Shown one piece after another: positions 31,544 through 39,801 of a stretch of 63,554 bases of DNA. Below the pieces are notes generated by a model, which worked only from the letters and a program-made list of their open reading frames with translations, ran no database searches and was not told the origin of the DNA. Every line of letters begins with the position of its first letter. The stretch's first letter is position 1. The DNA is from Streptosporangium canum. Its GTDB lineage: Bacteria; Actinomycetota; Actinomycetes; Streptosporangiales; Streptosporangiaceae. A program made the position numbers and the translations under genes. The stretch lies in assembly GCF_900113865.1 (NCBI RefSeq), contig NZ_FOQY01000041.1, positions 1-63,554 of the forward strand. The letters run 5' to 3'.

Positions 31544-33586
31544 ATGGTCAGCGCCCCCACCCGGGACATCGGCTCGCTGGAGAACGGCCTCTACGGCACG
31601 CTCTACACCGATCTCCTGGAGATCATCCCCGACCTCATGTGGCCGCTGTCCGTCCAGACCTACCAGCGGATGCGCCACGACCCTCAGCTCACCGCGATCC
31701 TCGCCGCCTACACCCTGCCCATCCGCCGCGCCACCTGGGCCGTTGACCCGGCTGGCTGCCGCGACGAAGTCGTCCAGACCGTCGCCGACGACCTCGGCCT
31801 GCCGATCCTCGGCGCGGACCAGGCGCCCGGCCCGGCGCGCAGGAGGGGTGTGCGCTGGGCCGAGCATCTCCGCCTGGCCCTGCTGTCGCTCGTCTACGGT
31901 CACATGCCGTTCGAACGCCGCTACGAGATCCGCAACGGGCAGGCCCGCCTGATCAACTTGGGCGAGCGGATGCCGCACACCATCGGCGCCATCGACATCA
32001 ACCGCGACGGCACCCTCGCCGCCGTCCGTCAGGACCACGCCGCCGGCAAGCCCATCCCGGCCGACCGGCTGCTCTGGTACAGCCACGAGCGGGAGGGCGC
32101 GAACTGGACCGGCCGCAGCGTCCTCCGCGCGAGCTATGGGGCGTGGCTGCTCAAGCACGAGGTGTGGAGAGTCCACGCCACGTCCATCCGGCGTTTCGGC
32201 ATGGGCGTCCCTTCAGTGGAGGCACCGCCCGGAGGGACCCCGGCGCAGGTCGCCGAAGCCCAGCGCATGGCATCAGCGGCCCGGGTGGGCGACCAGTCCG
32301 GCGCCGGCCTGCCGAACGGATTCACCTTCAAGCTCACCGGCCTCACCGGGTCGGTGCCGGACGCGATGGCGTTCATCGAATACCTCGACCAGCAGATGAG
32401 CCGCAGCGCGCTGGCCGGACTGCTCGACCTCGGCCAGACCCGCAACGGGTCGCGCGCGCTCGGCGAAACCATGCTGGAGCTGTTCTTCCTGTCGCTCCAG
32501 GCCGTCGCTGACGAGCTGGCCGACACCGCCACCCTCGGCACCAGCGTGAACATCGTCGACCTCAACTGGGGCGACACCGAAGCCGCACCGCGCATCGTCG
32601 CGACCGACGTCGGTGACCGGCACGAGGTCAACGCCGAGTCGCTCCAGTCGCTCATCGCATCCGGGGCCATCACCCCAGACGCCGAGCTGGAGGCGTACGT
32701 CCGCAGCGCTTGGCGACTCCCGGCCCGTTCGCCAGACGCGCCGCCCGCCCCGGACCCCCCGGTGCAGGCCCGCCGCCGACGCACCGCCCGGGCCCGCGCC
32801 CGCGAGGTACGCGCCGCCGGATCGGAGGGCGACCGGCGCCAACTCACCCTGACCGAGGCGCAGTCGGGGATGGACCCCGACGCCATCCAAACCGCGTGGG
32901 AGACCGCCCTCGACGACCTGCTCACCGCCTGGGCCGACATCAGCGTCGCCTGGCGGGACGACCTCGCCGAGCAGATCCGCGTACTGGTCGACGCCGGTGA
33001 CCTGACCGGGCTCGCGGGGATGGTGCTCGACTCGGCTGAGGCGGCGCTGCTGCTCACCGACGCAATGATCGACCTGGCTGAACGCGCCGCCATGCAGATG
33101 ATCGGCGAAGCCGCCTCCCAGGGCGTGATCGTCGAGCCGCCGCCCGTCAACGACAGCTACCTCGGCGACGTCGCCCGCGCGCTGGCCGAACTCCTCGCCG
33201 GATGGCTCGCCGGCGCAGCCGCCCGGGAGACGATCCGGCAGGCCGGACCGGACCGGCCGGGGGACGAGGTCGCCGCGGCGGTGGTCGCTCACCTGGAGGG
33301 CTTGTCGGACGCGTGGCTGCGCGAGCAGCTCGGCGGAGCGCTCAGCGTCGCCCAGACGGACGGCCGATTCAGCGTCCTCGACGCCGCGCCGGAGGCCGAA
33401 TACGCCTCCTCCGAGGTGCTCGACCGCAACACCTGCAAGCCCTGCGCTGACCTCGACGGCACGACCTTCGAGAGCCTCGCCGAAGCCAAGGCCAACTACA
33501 TCAGCGGCGGATTCATCGGCTGCGACGGTCGGCTGCGCTGCCGCGGCATCGTCATCGCGATCTGGTCCGACGAAGGAGAGCCATGA
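31544..33586 (+). CDS. Portal protein fused to minor head domain
   Basis: 680 residues. Residues 1-400 are a DUF935/Mu-type portal (QTYQRMRHDPQLTAIL, ERRYEIRNGQARLI, DRLLWYSHEREGANWTGRSVLR, SALAGLLDLGQTRNGSRALGE). After a Pro/Arg linker, 430-680 is helical and ends in the Mu F-type minor head motif (VLDRNTCKPCADLDGTTFE, with later CDGRLRCRG). These are often two genes; here they are one. It sits at the capsid vertex. Confidence 0.88.
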   Translation: MVSAPTRDIGSLENGLYGTLYTDLLEIIPDLMWPLSVQTYQRMRHDPQLTAILAAYTLPIRRATWAVDPAGCRDEVVQTVADDLGLPILGADQAPGPARRRGVRWAEHLRLALLSLVYGHMPFERRYEIRNGQARLINLGERMPHTIGAIDINRDGTLAAVRQDHAAGKPIPADRLLWYSHEREGANWTGRSVLRASYGAWLLKHEVWRVHATSIRRFGMGVPSVEAPPGGTPAQVAEAQRMASAARVGDQSGAGLPNGFTFKLTGLTGSVPDAMAFIEYLDQQMSRSALAGLLDLGQTRNGSRALGETMLELFFLSLQAVADELADTATLGTSVNIVDLNWGDTEAAPRIVATDVGDRHEVNAESLQSLIASGAITPDAELEAYVRSAWRLPARSPDAPPAPDPPVQARRRRTARARAREVRAAGSEGDRRQLTLTEAQSGMDPDAIQTAWETALDDLLTAWADISVAWRDDLAEQIRVLVDAGDLTGLAGMVLDSAEAALLLTDAMIDLAERAAMQMIGEAASQGVIVEPPPVNDSYLGDVARALAELLAGWLAGAAARETIRQAGPDRPGDEVAAAVVAHLEGLSDAWLREQLGGALSVAQTDGRFSVLDAAPEAEYASSEVLDRNTCKPCADLDGTTFESLAEAKANYISGGFIGCDGRLRCRGIVIAIWSDEGEP

Positions 33587-34812
33587 GGCTGAAGACCGCG
33601 CGGCCCACGGCCCGCCTGCGGCAGGGCCGCAACGACTGGTACCGCATCACCAACCTGGCCGACGGTGCCGCCGAGGTCGTCATCTACGACGAGATCGGCT
33701 TCTGGGGAGTCACGGCTGCGGACTTCATCCGCGACCTCAAGGCCGTCGCCGCCACCGAGATCACGCTGCGGGTCAACTCCCCAGGCGGCGACGTGTTCGA
33801 CGGCATCGCCATCCACAACGTGCTGCGCAACCACCCGGCCACCGTCACCACCCACGTGGACTCCCTGGCCGCATCCATCGCCTCCGTCATCGCCCTGGCC
33901 GGCGACCGGATCATCATGCAGCCCCACAGCCAGATGATGATCCACGACGCGGCCGGCATGTGCATCGGCAACGGCTCCGACATGCATGACATGGCCGCCA
34001 TGCTCGACCGGCAGTCCGACAACATCGCCGCCGTCTACGTCGAACGCGCCGGCGGCACCCTCGCCGAGTGGCGCGAGCGGATGCGCGCGGAGACGTGGAT
34101 GTCCGCCGACGAGGCGGTCGCCGCCGGCCTGGCGGACGAGGTCGCACCGCGCCGCGACACCGACACCCCAGCCGCGACCAACAGCTGGGACCTGTCGATC
34201 TTCAACTACGCGGGCCGCGAACACGCCCCGCCGCCGATCCTGGCCACCGCCCAGGACCCGGCCCCCGAAACTCCCCCGGTCGAGCCGGCCGCGGGGCCCA
34301 CCCCAACACCCGAAGGAGAGGCACCCATGCCTGCTCTGGACGAGGGCCTGCGTGAGCGGCTCGGCCTGAACGCCGACGCCGACGAGGCCACGATCCTGGC
34401 TGCGGTTGACGAGGCACTCGCCGAGCGCGCCGAGCCCGAGACCACCCCCGCCCCGGCGGCCGAGCCGGTCGCCGCGCAGCTGCCCGAAGGCACCGTGCTC
34501 GTCGACTCCGAGCGGCTCGCCCAGCTGGAGCGGCAGGCCGCCGAAGGCGTCGCCGCCCGCGCCCAGCAGCGCATCGAGGCCCGCGACCGCGACCTCGACG
34601 ACGCCGTCCGCGCCGGGAAGTTCCCGCCCGCCCGCCGCGAGCACTGGGCGCGCCTGTACGACGCCGACCCCGACGGCACCCGGCAGACCCTCAACAGCCT
34701 CGCCGAAGGCACCATCCCCCTGGCCGACATCGGCGCCCCCGGCGGCGACGAGGACACCAACGGCGACGCCGAGTTCGACCGGATGTTCCCCACCTACAGA
34801 AAGGGCGCCTGA
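33583..34812 (+). CDS. ClpP-type head maturation protease with scaffold tail
   Basis: 409 residues, ATGA overlap. S14/ClpP fold: NSPGGDVFDGIAIHN (65-79), nucleophile Ser98 in SLAASIAS, His121 in MMIHDAAG, with a downstream Asp (142 or 146) completing the triad. After an Ala/Pro linker (about 215-248) the remainder is acidic and helical and probably serves as scaffold. A second start inside encodes the scaffold alone (34327). Confidence 0.88.
   Translation: MRLKTARPTARLRQGRNDWYRITNLADGAAEVVIYDEIGFWGVTAADFIRDLKAVAATEITLRVNSPGGDVFDGIAIHNVLRNHPATVTTHVDSLAASIASVIALAGDRIIMQPHSQMMIHDAAGMCIGNGSDMHDMAAMLDRQSDNIAAVYVERAGGTLAEWRERMRAETWMSADEAVAAGLADEVAPRRDTDTPAATNSWDLSIFNYAGREHAPPPILATAQDPAPETPPVEPAAGPTPTPEGEAPMPALDEGLRERLGLNADADEATILAAVDEALAERAEPETTPAPAAEPVAAQLPEGTVLVDSERLAQLERQAAEGVAARAQQRIEARDRDLDDAVRAGKFPPARREHWARLYDADPDGTRQTLNSLAEGTIPLADIGAPGGDEDTNGDAEFDRMFPTYRKGA
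34327..34812 (+). CDS. Nested scaffold protein (internal start in the protease gene)
   Basis: An in-frame ATG with GAAGGAGAGG seven bases upstream begins a 161-residue product MPALDEGLRERLGLNAD... identical to the protease C-terminus. The strong internal site and the domain boundary mirror the lambda C/Nu3 arrangement. The helical RLAQLERQAAEGVAARAQQR core suits scaffolding. Confidence 0.6.
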   Translation: MPALDEGLRERLGLNADADEATILAAVDEALAERAEPETTPAPAAEPVAAQLPEGTVLVDSERLAQLERQAAEGVAARAQQRIEARDRDLDDAVRAGKFPPARREHWARLYDADPDGTRQTLNSLAEGTIPLADIGAPGGDEDTNGDAEFDRMFPTYRKGA

Positions 34813-34815
34813 GTC

Positions 34816-35196
34816 ATGGCCGACTACAGCCCCGTCTACACCGGCGGCGCGGCACCGTTCACGATGACCGCATCCGCCACGGTCACCGGCGGCCAGGTGC
34901 TCTTCGCGTCCGGCGTCGGCACCGTCGCCCCCACCGCCGGAGCGAACGGCGCCTACGTGGGAGTCGCCGCCCACGACGCCGCGTCCGGCGCCCGCGTCAC
35001 CGTGTGGCCCATCCCGGGCGTCGTCCACGAGTCCGTCACCCCCGCCGGTGTCACCGCCGGCGGCGCCCTCACCTCATCCACCGCGGGCGGCGTCGACTCC
35101 GGCACCCTCGCCACGGTGGCGGCCGCCGGCACGCTCATCGGTACCGCCCTGTCCACCGCAGCCTCCGCGGCCAAGTGCCGTTGGATCGGCCGCTAA
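34816..35196 (+). CDS. Head decoration protein
   Basis: 126 residues, Thr/Ala/Gly/Val-rich and entirely beta-like (TMTASATVTGGQVLFASGVGTVAPT, YVGVAAHDAASGARVTVWPI). This is the usual head-decoration (DUF2190/gpD-like) profile between protease and major capsid protein. It would stabilise the mature capsid. Confidence 0.75.
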   Translation: MADYSPVYTGGAAPFTMTASATVTGGQVLFASGVGTVAPTAGANGAYVGVAAHDAASGARVTVWPIPGVVHESVTPAGVTAGGALTSSTAGGVDSGTLATVAAAGTLIGTALSTAASAAKCRWIGR

Positions 35197-35219
35197 AACT
35201 CCCCGAAAGGAGATAGAGC

Positions 35220-36146
35220 ATGCCTGGTTCCTACCCGGCCGCGCCGCCCAGCCTTTCGGGCGACCTGCTCTCCATCAGTCGTCTGCTGCAGTCGCCGACG
35301 CAGATCAATCGGCGGCTGCGCACGTTCGCCGACCTGCGATTCGTGTCCGACCAGATCCTCAAGCAGCGCTTCCGCTCGACCGGCGGCGCGGTGATGTACC
35401 AGGTGAGCGAGCCGATCCTGAACTCGCGTCCGGTCGAGGCAGTCGGCCCCGGCTCGGAATACCCGCTGGACACCCCGCAGACGGGCGCGGCCGCTGTCGC
35501 CGCCGTCCAGAAGTGGGGTCAGAAGATCTTCATGTCGGATGAGGAGATCCTGCGGAACGTCTTCGCCGGCGCGGCCGTGGACCGCAACCTGCGCAAGACA
35601 GTCAACTCGATCATCAAGCAGGTGGACTCGATCACCCTGTCGGCGGTCGCATCGGCGGTCACCGCGACGTCGGCGGCGGTCGGCGTGTGGGCGTCGGCAA
35701 CGACGATCCTGCGGGACATCGAGAAGGCCAAGGCCGCGATCTACGACCTGAACGCGGGCTACAACCCCGACACGCTCCTCATGAGCAGCAACAAGTACGC
35801 GCTCATGGCGTCAGACCCGACGATCGCGACGCTGCGCCGCCGCGAGGACACCAACAACCCGGTCTACTCCGGTCAGATCGACATCCTCGACGATCTGACC
35901 GTCGTCGTCGCTCCCCTGTCGTCCATGCCCGGCGGCAGCGACGACGTGTGGGTGTTCGACACCGAGCAGCTCGGCGGCATGGCCGACGAGACCGACTCGG
36001 CGCCCGGCTACACAGTCACCGACATGGCGATCCAGGTGCAGAGCCAGCGCATCGCCGAGCGGGACGGCTGGGAGATGTGGGGGCGCCGCAAGACGGTGCC
36101 CGTCATTCAGGAGCCCTCCGCAGGCATCAAGATCACCGGCACGTGA
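35220..36146 (+). CDS. Major capsid protein
   Basis: 308 residues, preceded by GAAAGGAG. HK97-fold-like order: N-terminal arm, SISRLLQSPTQINRRLRTFADLRF, E-loop region with YQVSEPI, and the central helix KTVNSIIKQVDSITLSAVASAV, then SNKYALMASDP and VTDMAIQVQSQRIAERDGWEMWGRRKTVPV at the end. Position after protease and decoration genes is canonical. Confidence 0.88.
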   Translation: MPGSYPAAPPSLSGDLLSISRLLQSPTQINRRLRTFADLRFVSDQILKQRFRSTGGAVMYQVSEPILNSRPVEAVGPGSEYPLDTPQTGAAAVAAVQKWGQKIFMSDEEILRNVFAGAAVDRNLRKTVNSIIKQVDSITLSAVASAVTATSAAVGVWASATTILRDIEKAKAAIYDLNAGYNPDTLLMSSNKYALMASDPTIATLRRREDTNNPVYSGQIDILDDLTVVVAPLSSMPGGSDDVWVFDTEQLGGMADETDSAPGYTVTDMAIQVQSQRIAERDGWEMWGRRKTVPVIQEPSAGIKITGT

Positions 36147-36156
36147 GGACAATGCC

Positions 36157-36498
36157 ATGACGAAGTACAAGGTGACCGCCCCGTGCGTGACCCACATCCC
36201 CGTGCCCGGCCCCGGCGGTATCTCGCTGACCACGCTGTACGTCGACGCCGTGCTGCCCGAGGGCGTCGACGAGGACCGGATCAAGCACCTGCTCGACTCC
36301 AAGCTGATCGTCGAGGTCGGCGCGGACGCGCAGCCCGAGGGCGTCGGCAGCGAGGAGACCAGCGAGAGCCGTACGGTCAACTCCCGCTCCAGCAAGGCCG
36401 AGCTCGTCGACCACGGCGTCGCCCAGGGCGGCGGCCGCGCCGAGCTGGAGAAGCTGAACCGCGACGAGCTGCTGGCCCGGTACGTCCGCCAGCAGTAG
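36157..36498 (+). CDS. Head-tail region protein
   Basis: 113 residues. The N-terminus forms beta strands (YKVTAPCVTHIPVPGPGG); the C-terminus ends in a helix with LEKLNRDELLARYVRQQ, similar to the Rho-N/SAP-like tails of small head-completion proteins. Role inferred from position. Confidence 0.6.
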   Translation: MTKYKVTAPCVTHIPVPGPGGISLTTLYVDAVLPEGVDEDRIKHLLDSKLIVEVGADAQPEGVGSEETSESRTVNSRSSKAELVDHGVAQGGGRAELEKLNRDELLARYVRQQ

Positions 36499-36502
36499 AG
36501 AC

Positions 36503-36544
36503 GTGGTCCCGGCCGGGTGAGCCCCGTTGGCCCGGCCGGGCCAC
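36503..36544 (+). terminator. Long GC hairpin in the head-connector gap
   Basis: GTGGTCCCGGCCGGG pairs with CCCGGCCGGGCCAC (one bulge) around a 13-base loop. No T-run. Probably attenuates or processes the late message between capsid and connector genes. Confidence 0.5.
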
Positions 36545-36573
36545 CCCCACAACCACATACCGAGGAGGGGATC

Positions 36574-37023
36574 GTGGCCGAACCATGGGCACCCACGCTG
36601 GAGCAGGTGGCCGACCACATCCCCACCCGCACCCGAGACGCCACCACCCCCGGCAGCGACGCGCTACTCGGCACCTGGAACGAGCACACCACCCCGACCG
36701 CCGAGCAAGCCAGCCGGTACATCGCCTCCGCAGTGGCCGAGGTTATGGGCGCCGTCGCCGGAACCGTGCCCGCCACCCCGACCTACCTCGCCGGCCTGGC
36801 CCGCAAGGCGGCCAGCCTCCGCGCGGCCGCCGACATCGAGCTGGCGTATCCGGATCGGGACGCTGACGTCCGCGTGTTCGAGCAGCTCGACCAGCGCGCC
36901 AAGGACGCCCTCGCCCGGCTCGTCGAGGCGGTCAGCGACGCCGGCGGCACCGGCACCGAAGGCAGCCTGCTGCCCGTCTACGCATTCCCGGATCCGGGCT
37001 GGCCCGGCGACTACCCCCTCTGA
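36574..37023 (+). CDS. Head completion / connector protein
   Basis: 149 residues; GTG with GAGGAGGGG upstream. Helical, with ADIELAYPDRDADVRVFEQLDQRAKD in the second half as in gp6/gp15-like connectors of siphophages. Assignment rests mainly on order (capsid, connector, stopper, tail). Confidence 0.65.
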   Translation: MAEPWAPTLEQVADHIPTRTRDATTPGSDALLGTWNEHTTPTAEQASRYIASAVAEVMGAVAGTVPATPTYLAGLARKAASLRAAADIELAYPDRDADVRVFEQLDQRAKDALARLVEAVSDAGGTGTEGSLLPVYAFPDPGWPGDYPL

Positions 37024-37033
37024 GGAGGTCCTC

Positions 37034-37486
37034 GTGGCTGCTGGCGGACGTGGGATCGACATCCACTTCAACGAAGCTGAGCTGGACCGGCTCCTGCGCG
37101 GCCCTGACGGGCCCGTCGCCCGCAAGATGGCCCGCTACGGGGAGATCGTCACCCAGGGCGCGAAACGCAGGGCGCCGGTGTCGCCGCGCGGGTCCGGCGG
37201 CCGACCATCCGGCTACCTCCGGTCGAAGATCGGCTGGCAGCTCGGCCGCGACACCATCGGCCTCTACGTCGACATCGCCTCCCCAGCCCGCACCCCGCAG
37301 GGCGAGCCGTACGGGCTGTTCATGGAAGTCGGCACAAGAGCCCACATCATCCGCGCGAAGAAGCCCGGCGGCTGGCTGCGCTGGGTCTCCGGCGGAAAAG
37401 TGCACTTCGCCCGCCAGGTCAACCACCCCGGCACCAGCCCGCAGCCGCACCTACGCCCAGCGCTCGAAGACCTCCGAGGCGCCTGA
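37034..37486 (+). CDS. HK97 gp10-like tail completion protein
   Basis: 150 residues, GTG with GAGGAGG. IVTQGAKRRAPVSPRGSGGRPSGYLR then EPYGLFMEVGTRAHIIRAKK and HPGTSPQPHLRPALEDL follow the gp10/Gp41-type neck-protein plan closely (the hydrophobic-Y-x-x-x-x-E-x-G-T signature and the final PHLRPAL). Confidence 0.8.
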   Translation: MAAGGRGIDIHFNEAELDRLLRGPDGPVARKMARYGEIVTQGAKRRAPVSPRGSGGRPSGYLRSKIGWQLGRDTIGLYVDIASPARTPQGEPYGLFMEVGTRAHIIRAKKPGGWLRWVSGGKVHFARQVNHPGTSPQPHLRPALEDLRGA

Positions 37487-37920
37487 TGGCCTACATCATC
37501 GCCGTCACCGCCGTCCGCAACTGGCTCAACTCCCGAAACGACCTCGTCGGCCCCGGCCGGCCGATCGCCCGCGGCGCCTTCCGGCAGCACCCCCGCTCGC
37601 CCGCCGACGGCGCCTACGTGCTGCTGTCCCGCATCGGCCGCGCGGGTGACCTGGTGGCCGAGGAGCTCGTCGACAGCCCCCGCATCTCCGCGTCGATCTA
37701 CGCGGGCACCGACGAGGCCGCGGAGATCGCGGCCGTCGCCTACTGCAACGCCCTCGACGGCCTCCGCGGCGCCCCAGCCGCCATGGGTGACACCAGCTGC
37801 CTGGTGGCCGAGGACATCGTCGGGCCGCTGCTGGTCGACAACCACGACAGCGAGAGGGAGCAGTACCAGTACCTGGTCGACGCCACCTTCGTCCTCATCT
37901 CGACCCCGATACCTGCCTGA
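37486..37920 (+). CDS. Tail terminator protein
   Basis: 144 residues, TGATG overlap. YIIAVTAVRNWLN... and later EQYQYLVDATFVLISTPI are the alternating helix and beta edges of tail-terminator proteins. Position just before the tail tube supports it. Confidence 0.7.
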   Translation: MAYIIAVTAVRNWLNSRNDLVGPGRPIARGAFRQHPRSPADGAYVLLSRIGRAGDLVAEELVDSPRISASIYAGTDEAAEIAAVAYCNALDGLRGAPAAMGDTSCLVAEDIVGPLLVDNHDSEREQYQYLVDATFVLISTPIPA

Positions 37921-37933
37921 CCTGGAGGAATTC

Positions 37934-38266
37934 ATGGCGGCATTGACCACACAGGTCCTCACGCCAACCGGTATCGCCCCGACCTACGCCGCCGTCGGCG
38001 GGTCGGGCGACTCCTTCACCCCCGGCGATCACGTGTTTCTGCACGTCAAGAACGCGGGCGGCTCACCGAGCACGGTCACGGTGACCACGCCGGGCACCGT
38101 GGACGGCCTTGCTATCGCCGACCTCACCGTCACCGTGCCGGCCACCACCGGCGACCGGATGATCGGACCGCTGCCCGCGCGGACGTTCGCCAAGACGGAC
38201 GGTCAAGCGGACGTGGCCTGCTCGCCGACGACGTCGGTGACGATCGCGGTTGTGAAGGTCGGCTGA
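37934..38266 (+). CDS. Small tail-region protein
   Basis: 110 residues with CTGGAGG seven bases upstream. All-beta immunoglobulin-like pattern (HVFLHVKNAGGSPSTVTVTTPG, LTVTVPATTGDRMIGPLPA). Such proteins accompany tail tubes in actinophages, possibly as a decoration domain. Confidence 0.65.
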   Translation: MAALTTQVLTPTGIAPTYAAVGGSGDSFTPGDHVFLHVKNAGGSPSTVTVTTPGTVDGLAIADLTVTVPATTGDRMIGPLPARTFAKTDGQADVACSPTTSVTIAVVKVG

Positions 38267-38535
38267 TGACCACCCGCGCTCCGAAGCCGGAGCCCACCGA
38301 GCAGTCCGTCCACGACGTCACCCCAGCCGCCGACGAGGCTCCGCCGTACTACATCGCCGACGCCGCGCTGTTCATCGACTTCGCCCGCGCCTTCAACGTC
38401 GGCGACCGGGTGCCCGTCGAGCACGTCACCCGGTACGGCTGGCACGACCAGGTGCACGCCCCCGAGCAGACCCCCACGAACGAGCCTGAGAGCCGCACCG
38501 GCCAGGCCACCACCACAGAGAAGGACGGTGCCTGA
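38266..38535 (+). CDS. Unknown tail-region protein
   Basis: 89 residues, TGATG overlap at both ends. Acidic, with YYIADAALFIDFARAFNVGDRVP in the middle. Common neighbour of tail tube genes; role unknown. Confidence 0.6.
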   Translation: MTTRAPKPEPTEQSVHDVTPAADEAPPYYIADAALFIDFARAFNVGDRVPVEHVTRYGWHDQVHAPEQTPTNEPESRTGQATTTEKDGA

Positions 38536-39092
38536 TGGCGCGTGGTAACCCCGGAGCGATCGCCCTCGGCCCCGGCATCCTCTACATCGCGGTCCTGGCC
38601 ACCCCGGAGCCGGCCGACCTCGTCACGGCCTGGTCCAGCGTGTCCGCGAACTGGCTGCAGCTCGGCTACACCGACGAAGGCTCGACGTTCAACTACAGCG
38701 TGAACAGCGAAACGGTGGAGGTGGCCGAGGAGCTCGACCCCGTCCGCTACGCCCTCACCAGCCGCGAGCTCAGCGTGGAGTTCGCGCTGGCGGAGATCAC
38801 CGCTAGCAACCTGAAGCGGGCCCTCAACGGCGGCACCATCACCACCCCGGGCGCTGGCCTGGTGAAGTTCGAGCCGCCGCTGCTCGGCGAAGAGGTGCGC
38901 ACCATGCTCGGCTGGGAGTCCGAAGACCACACCGAGCGGTGGGTGTACCGGCAGTGCTTGCAGGTCGGCAACATCGGCATACAGCGGCGCAAGGGCTCGG
39001 CCAAGGCCACGCTCGGCTGTGAGTTCCGCGTCGAGAAGCCGTCGTCCGGGACCCCGTTCTCGGCGCTGATGTCGTCCCCGACGAGGCTCTGA
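38535..39092 (+). CDS. Major tail protein
   Basis: 185 residues. LGPGILYIAVLATPEPADL and NWLQLGYTDEGSTFNYSVNSETVEVAEE are typical of siphovirus tail-tube proteins, as is the RELSVEFALAEITASNLKRALN section. It forms the tail tube over the tape measure. Confidence 0.85.
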   Translation: MARGNPGAIALGPGILYIAVLATPEPADLVTAWSSVSANWLQLGYTDEGSTFNYSVNSETVEVAEELDPVRYALTSRELSVEFALAEITASNLKRALNGGTITTPGAGLVKFEPPLLGEEVRTMLGWESEDHTERWVYRQCLQVGNIGIQRRKGSAKATLGCEFRVEKPSSGTPFSALMSSPTRL

Positions 39093-39553
39093 TGGCACGC
39101 CGCACCTACACCTCCGCCCCGGCCAAGCCCCAGCCTGGTGTCGTTCTGCCGTACTTCACCCTGGACGGCGTCACCTTCACCTGCACCGACCAGCTCGCCC
39201 TGTTGGACCTGTCGGAGTTCGCCCGCCTCGCCTCCCAAGGCCTGGACTCCGACAGCCCCGACGGCATCGCGGCCATCGGCGAGTTCCTCACCGCGATCCT
39301 GGGCGACGTCACCTACCAGCGGTTCCGCCGCCACTGCCGCCAGCACAAGACGGACGGCGAGACGATCGTCGCGATCATCGGCGACCTCATCCAGGACTTC
39401 TCCGCGCGCCCTACGAGCAGGCCCTCGGACTCCTCCGATGGGCCGCCGAGCACCGAGGGTACTGCCAGGGTCGTTTCGCTCTCGCGGGGCACCGTGGAGG
39501 AGGTCCCAGCCGAGACGGTGACGGCAGAGCCGGAGTTGGTCCGCTACGGCTGA
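39092..39553 (+). CDS. Tail assembly chaperone, short form
   Basis: 153 residues, TGATG overlap. FTLDGVTFTCTDQLALLDLSEFARLAS then ITAILGD-type helices and VTYQRFRRHCRQHKTDGETI are the gpG-like chaperone plan, with a disordered tail after ARPTSRPSD. A second reading frame continues across the stop; see the frameshift feature. Confidence 0.8.
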   Translation: MARRTYTSAPAKPQPGVVLPYFTLDGVTFTCTDQLALLDLSEFARLASQGLDSDSPDGIAAIGEFLTAILGDVTYQRFRRHCRQHKTDGETIVAIIGDLIQDFSARPTSRPSDSSDGPPSTEGTARVVSLSRGTVEEVPAETVTAEPELVRYG

Positions 39554-39774
39554 CCGACCTGCCGCTTGTTGACTACCTCGACATCGTCGAGGCGCTCTAC
39601 ATCGAACGGCGAGACACCGTGCTGCGCAACACGCTGCTGCTCGGTCTCGCTGGGGCGGCGGACAGCGACATCGATCCTGACGTGCTCGCCGAGTTCGCCG
39701 CCCAGGACGAGCCCAGCGTGGTCCAAGACCCGCAGGCGCGGCAGGCGCTGATCGCCCAACTCGCCGCCGGATAA
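39554..39774 (+). CDS. -1 frame extension of the tail assembly chaperone
   Basis: A frame one base behind the chaperone is open across its end and codes for LTDLPLVDYLDIVEALYIER then TVLRNTLLLGLAGAADSDID to QALIAQLAAG. It has no start codon before the GTG in 'TVLRN' and is well coded, so it is best read as the gpT half of a gpGT fusion made by -1 frameshifting. The -1 frame is open from before 39400 (ALGLLRWAAEHRG). I found no canonical slippery heptamer. Confidence 0.65.
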
Positions 39775-39801
39775 CTCAAAGAGATTGGACGGGGGTGGCT
39801 T

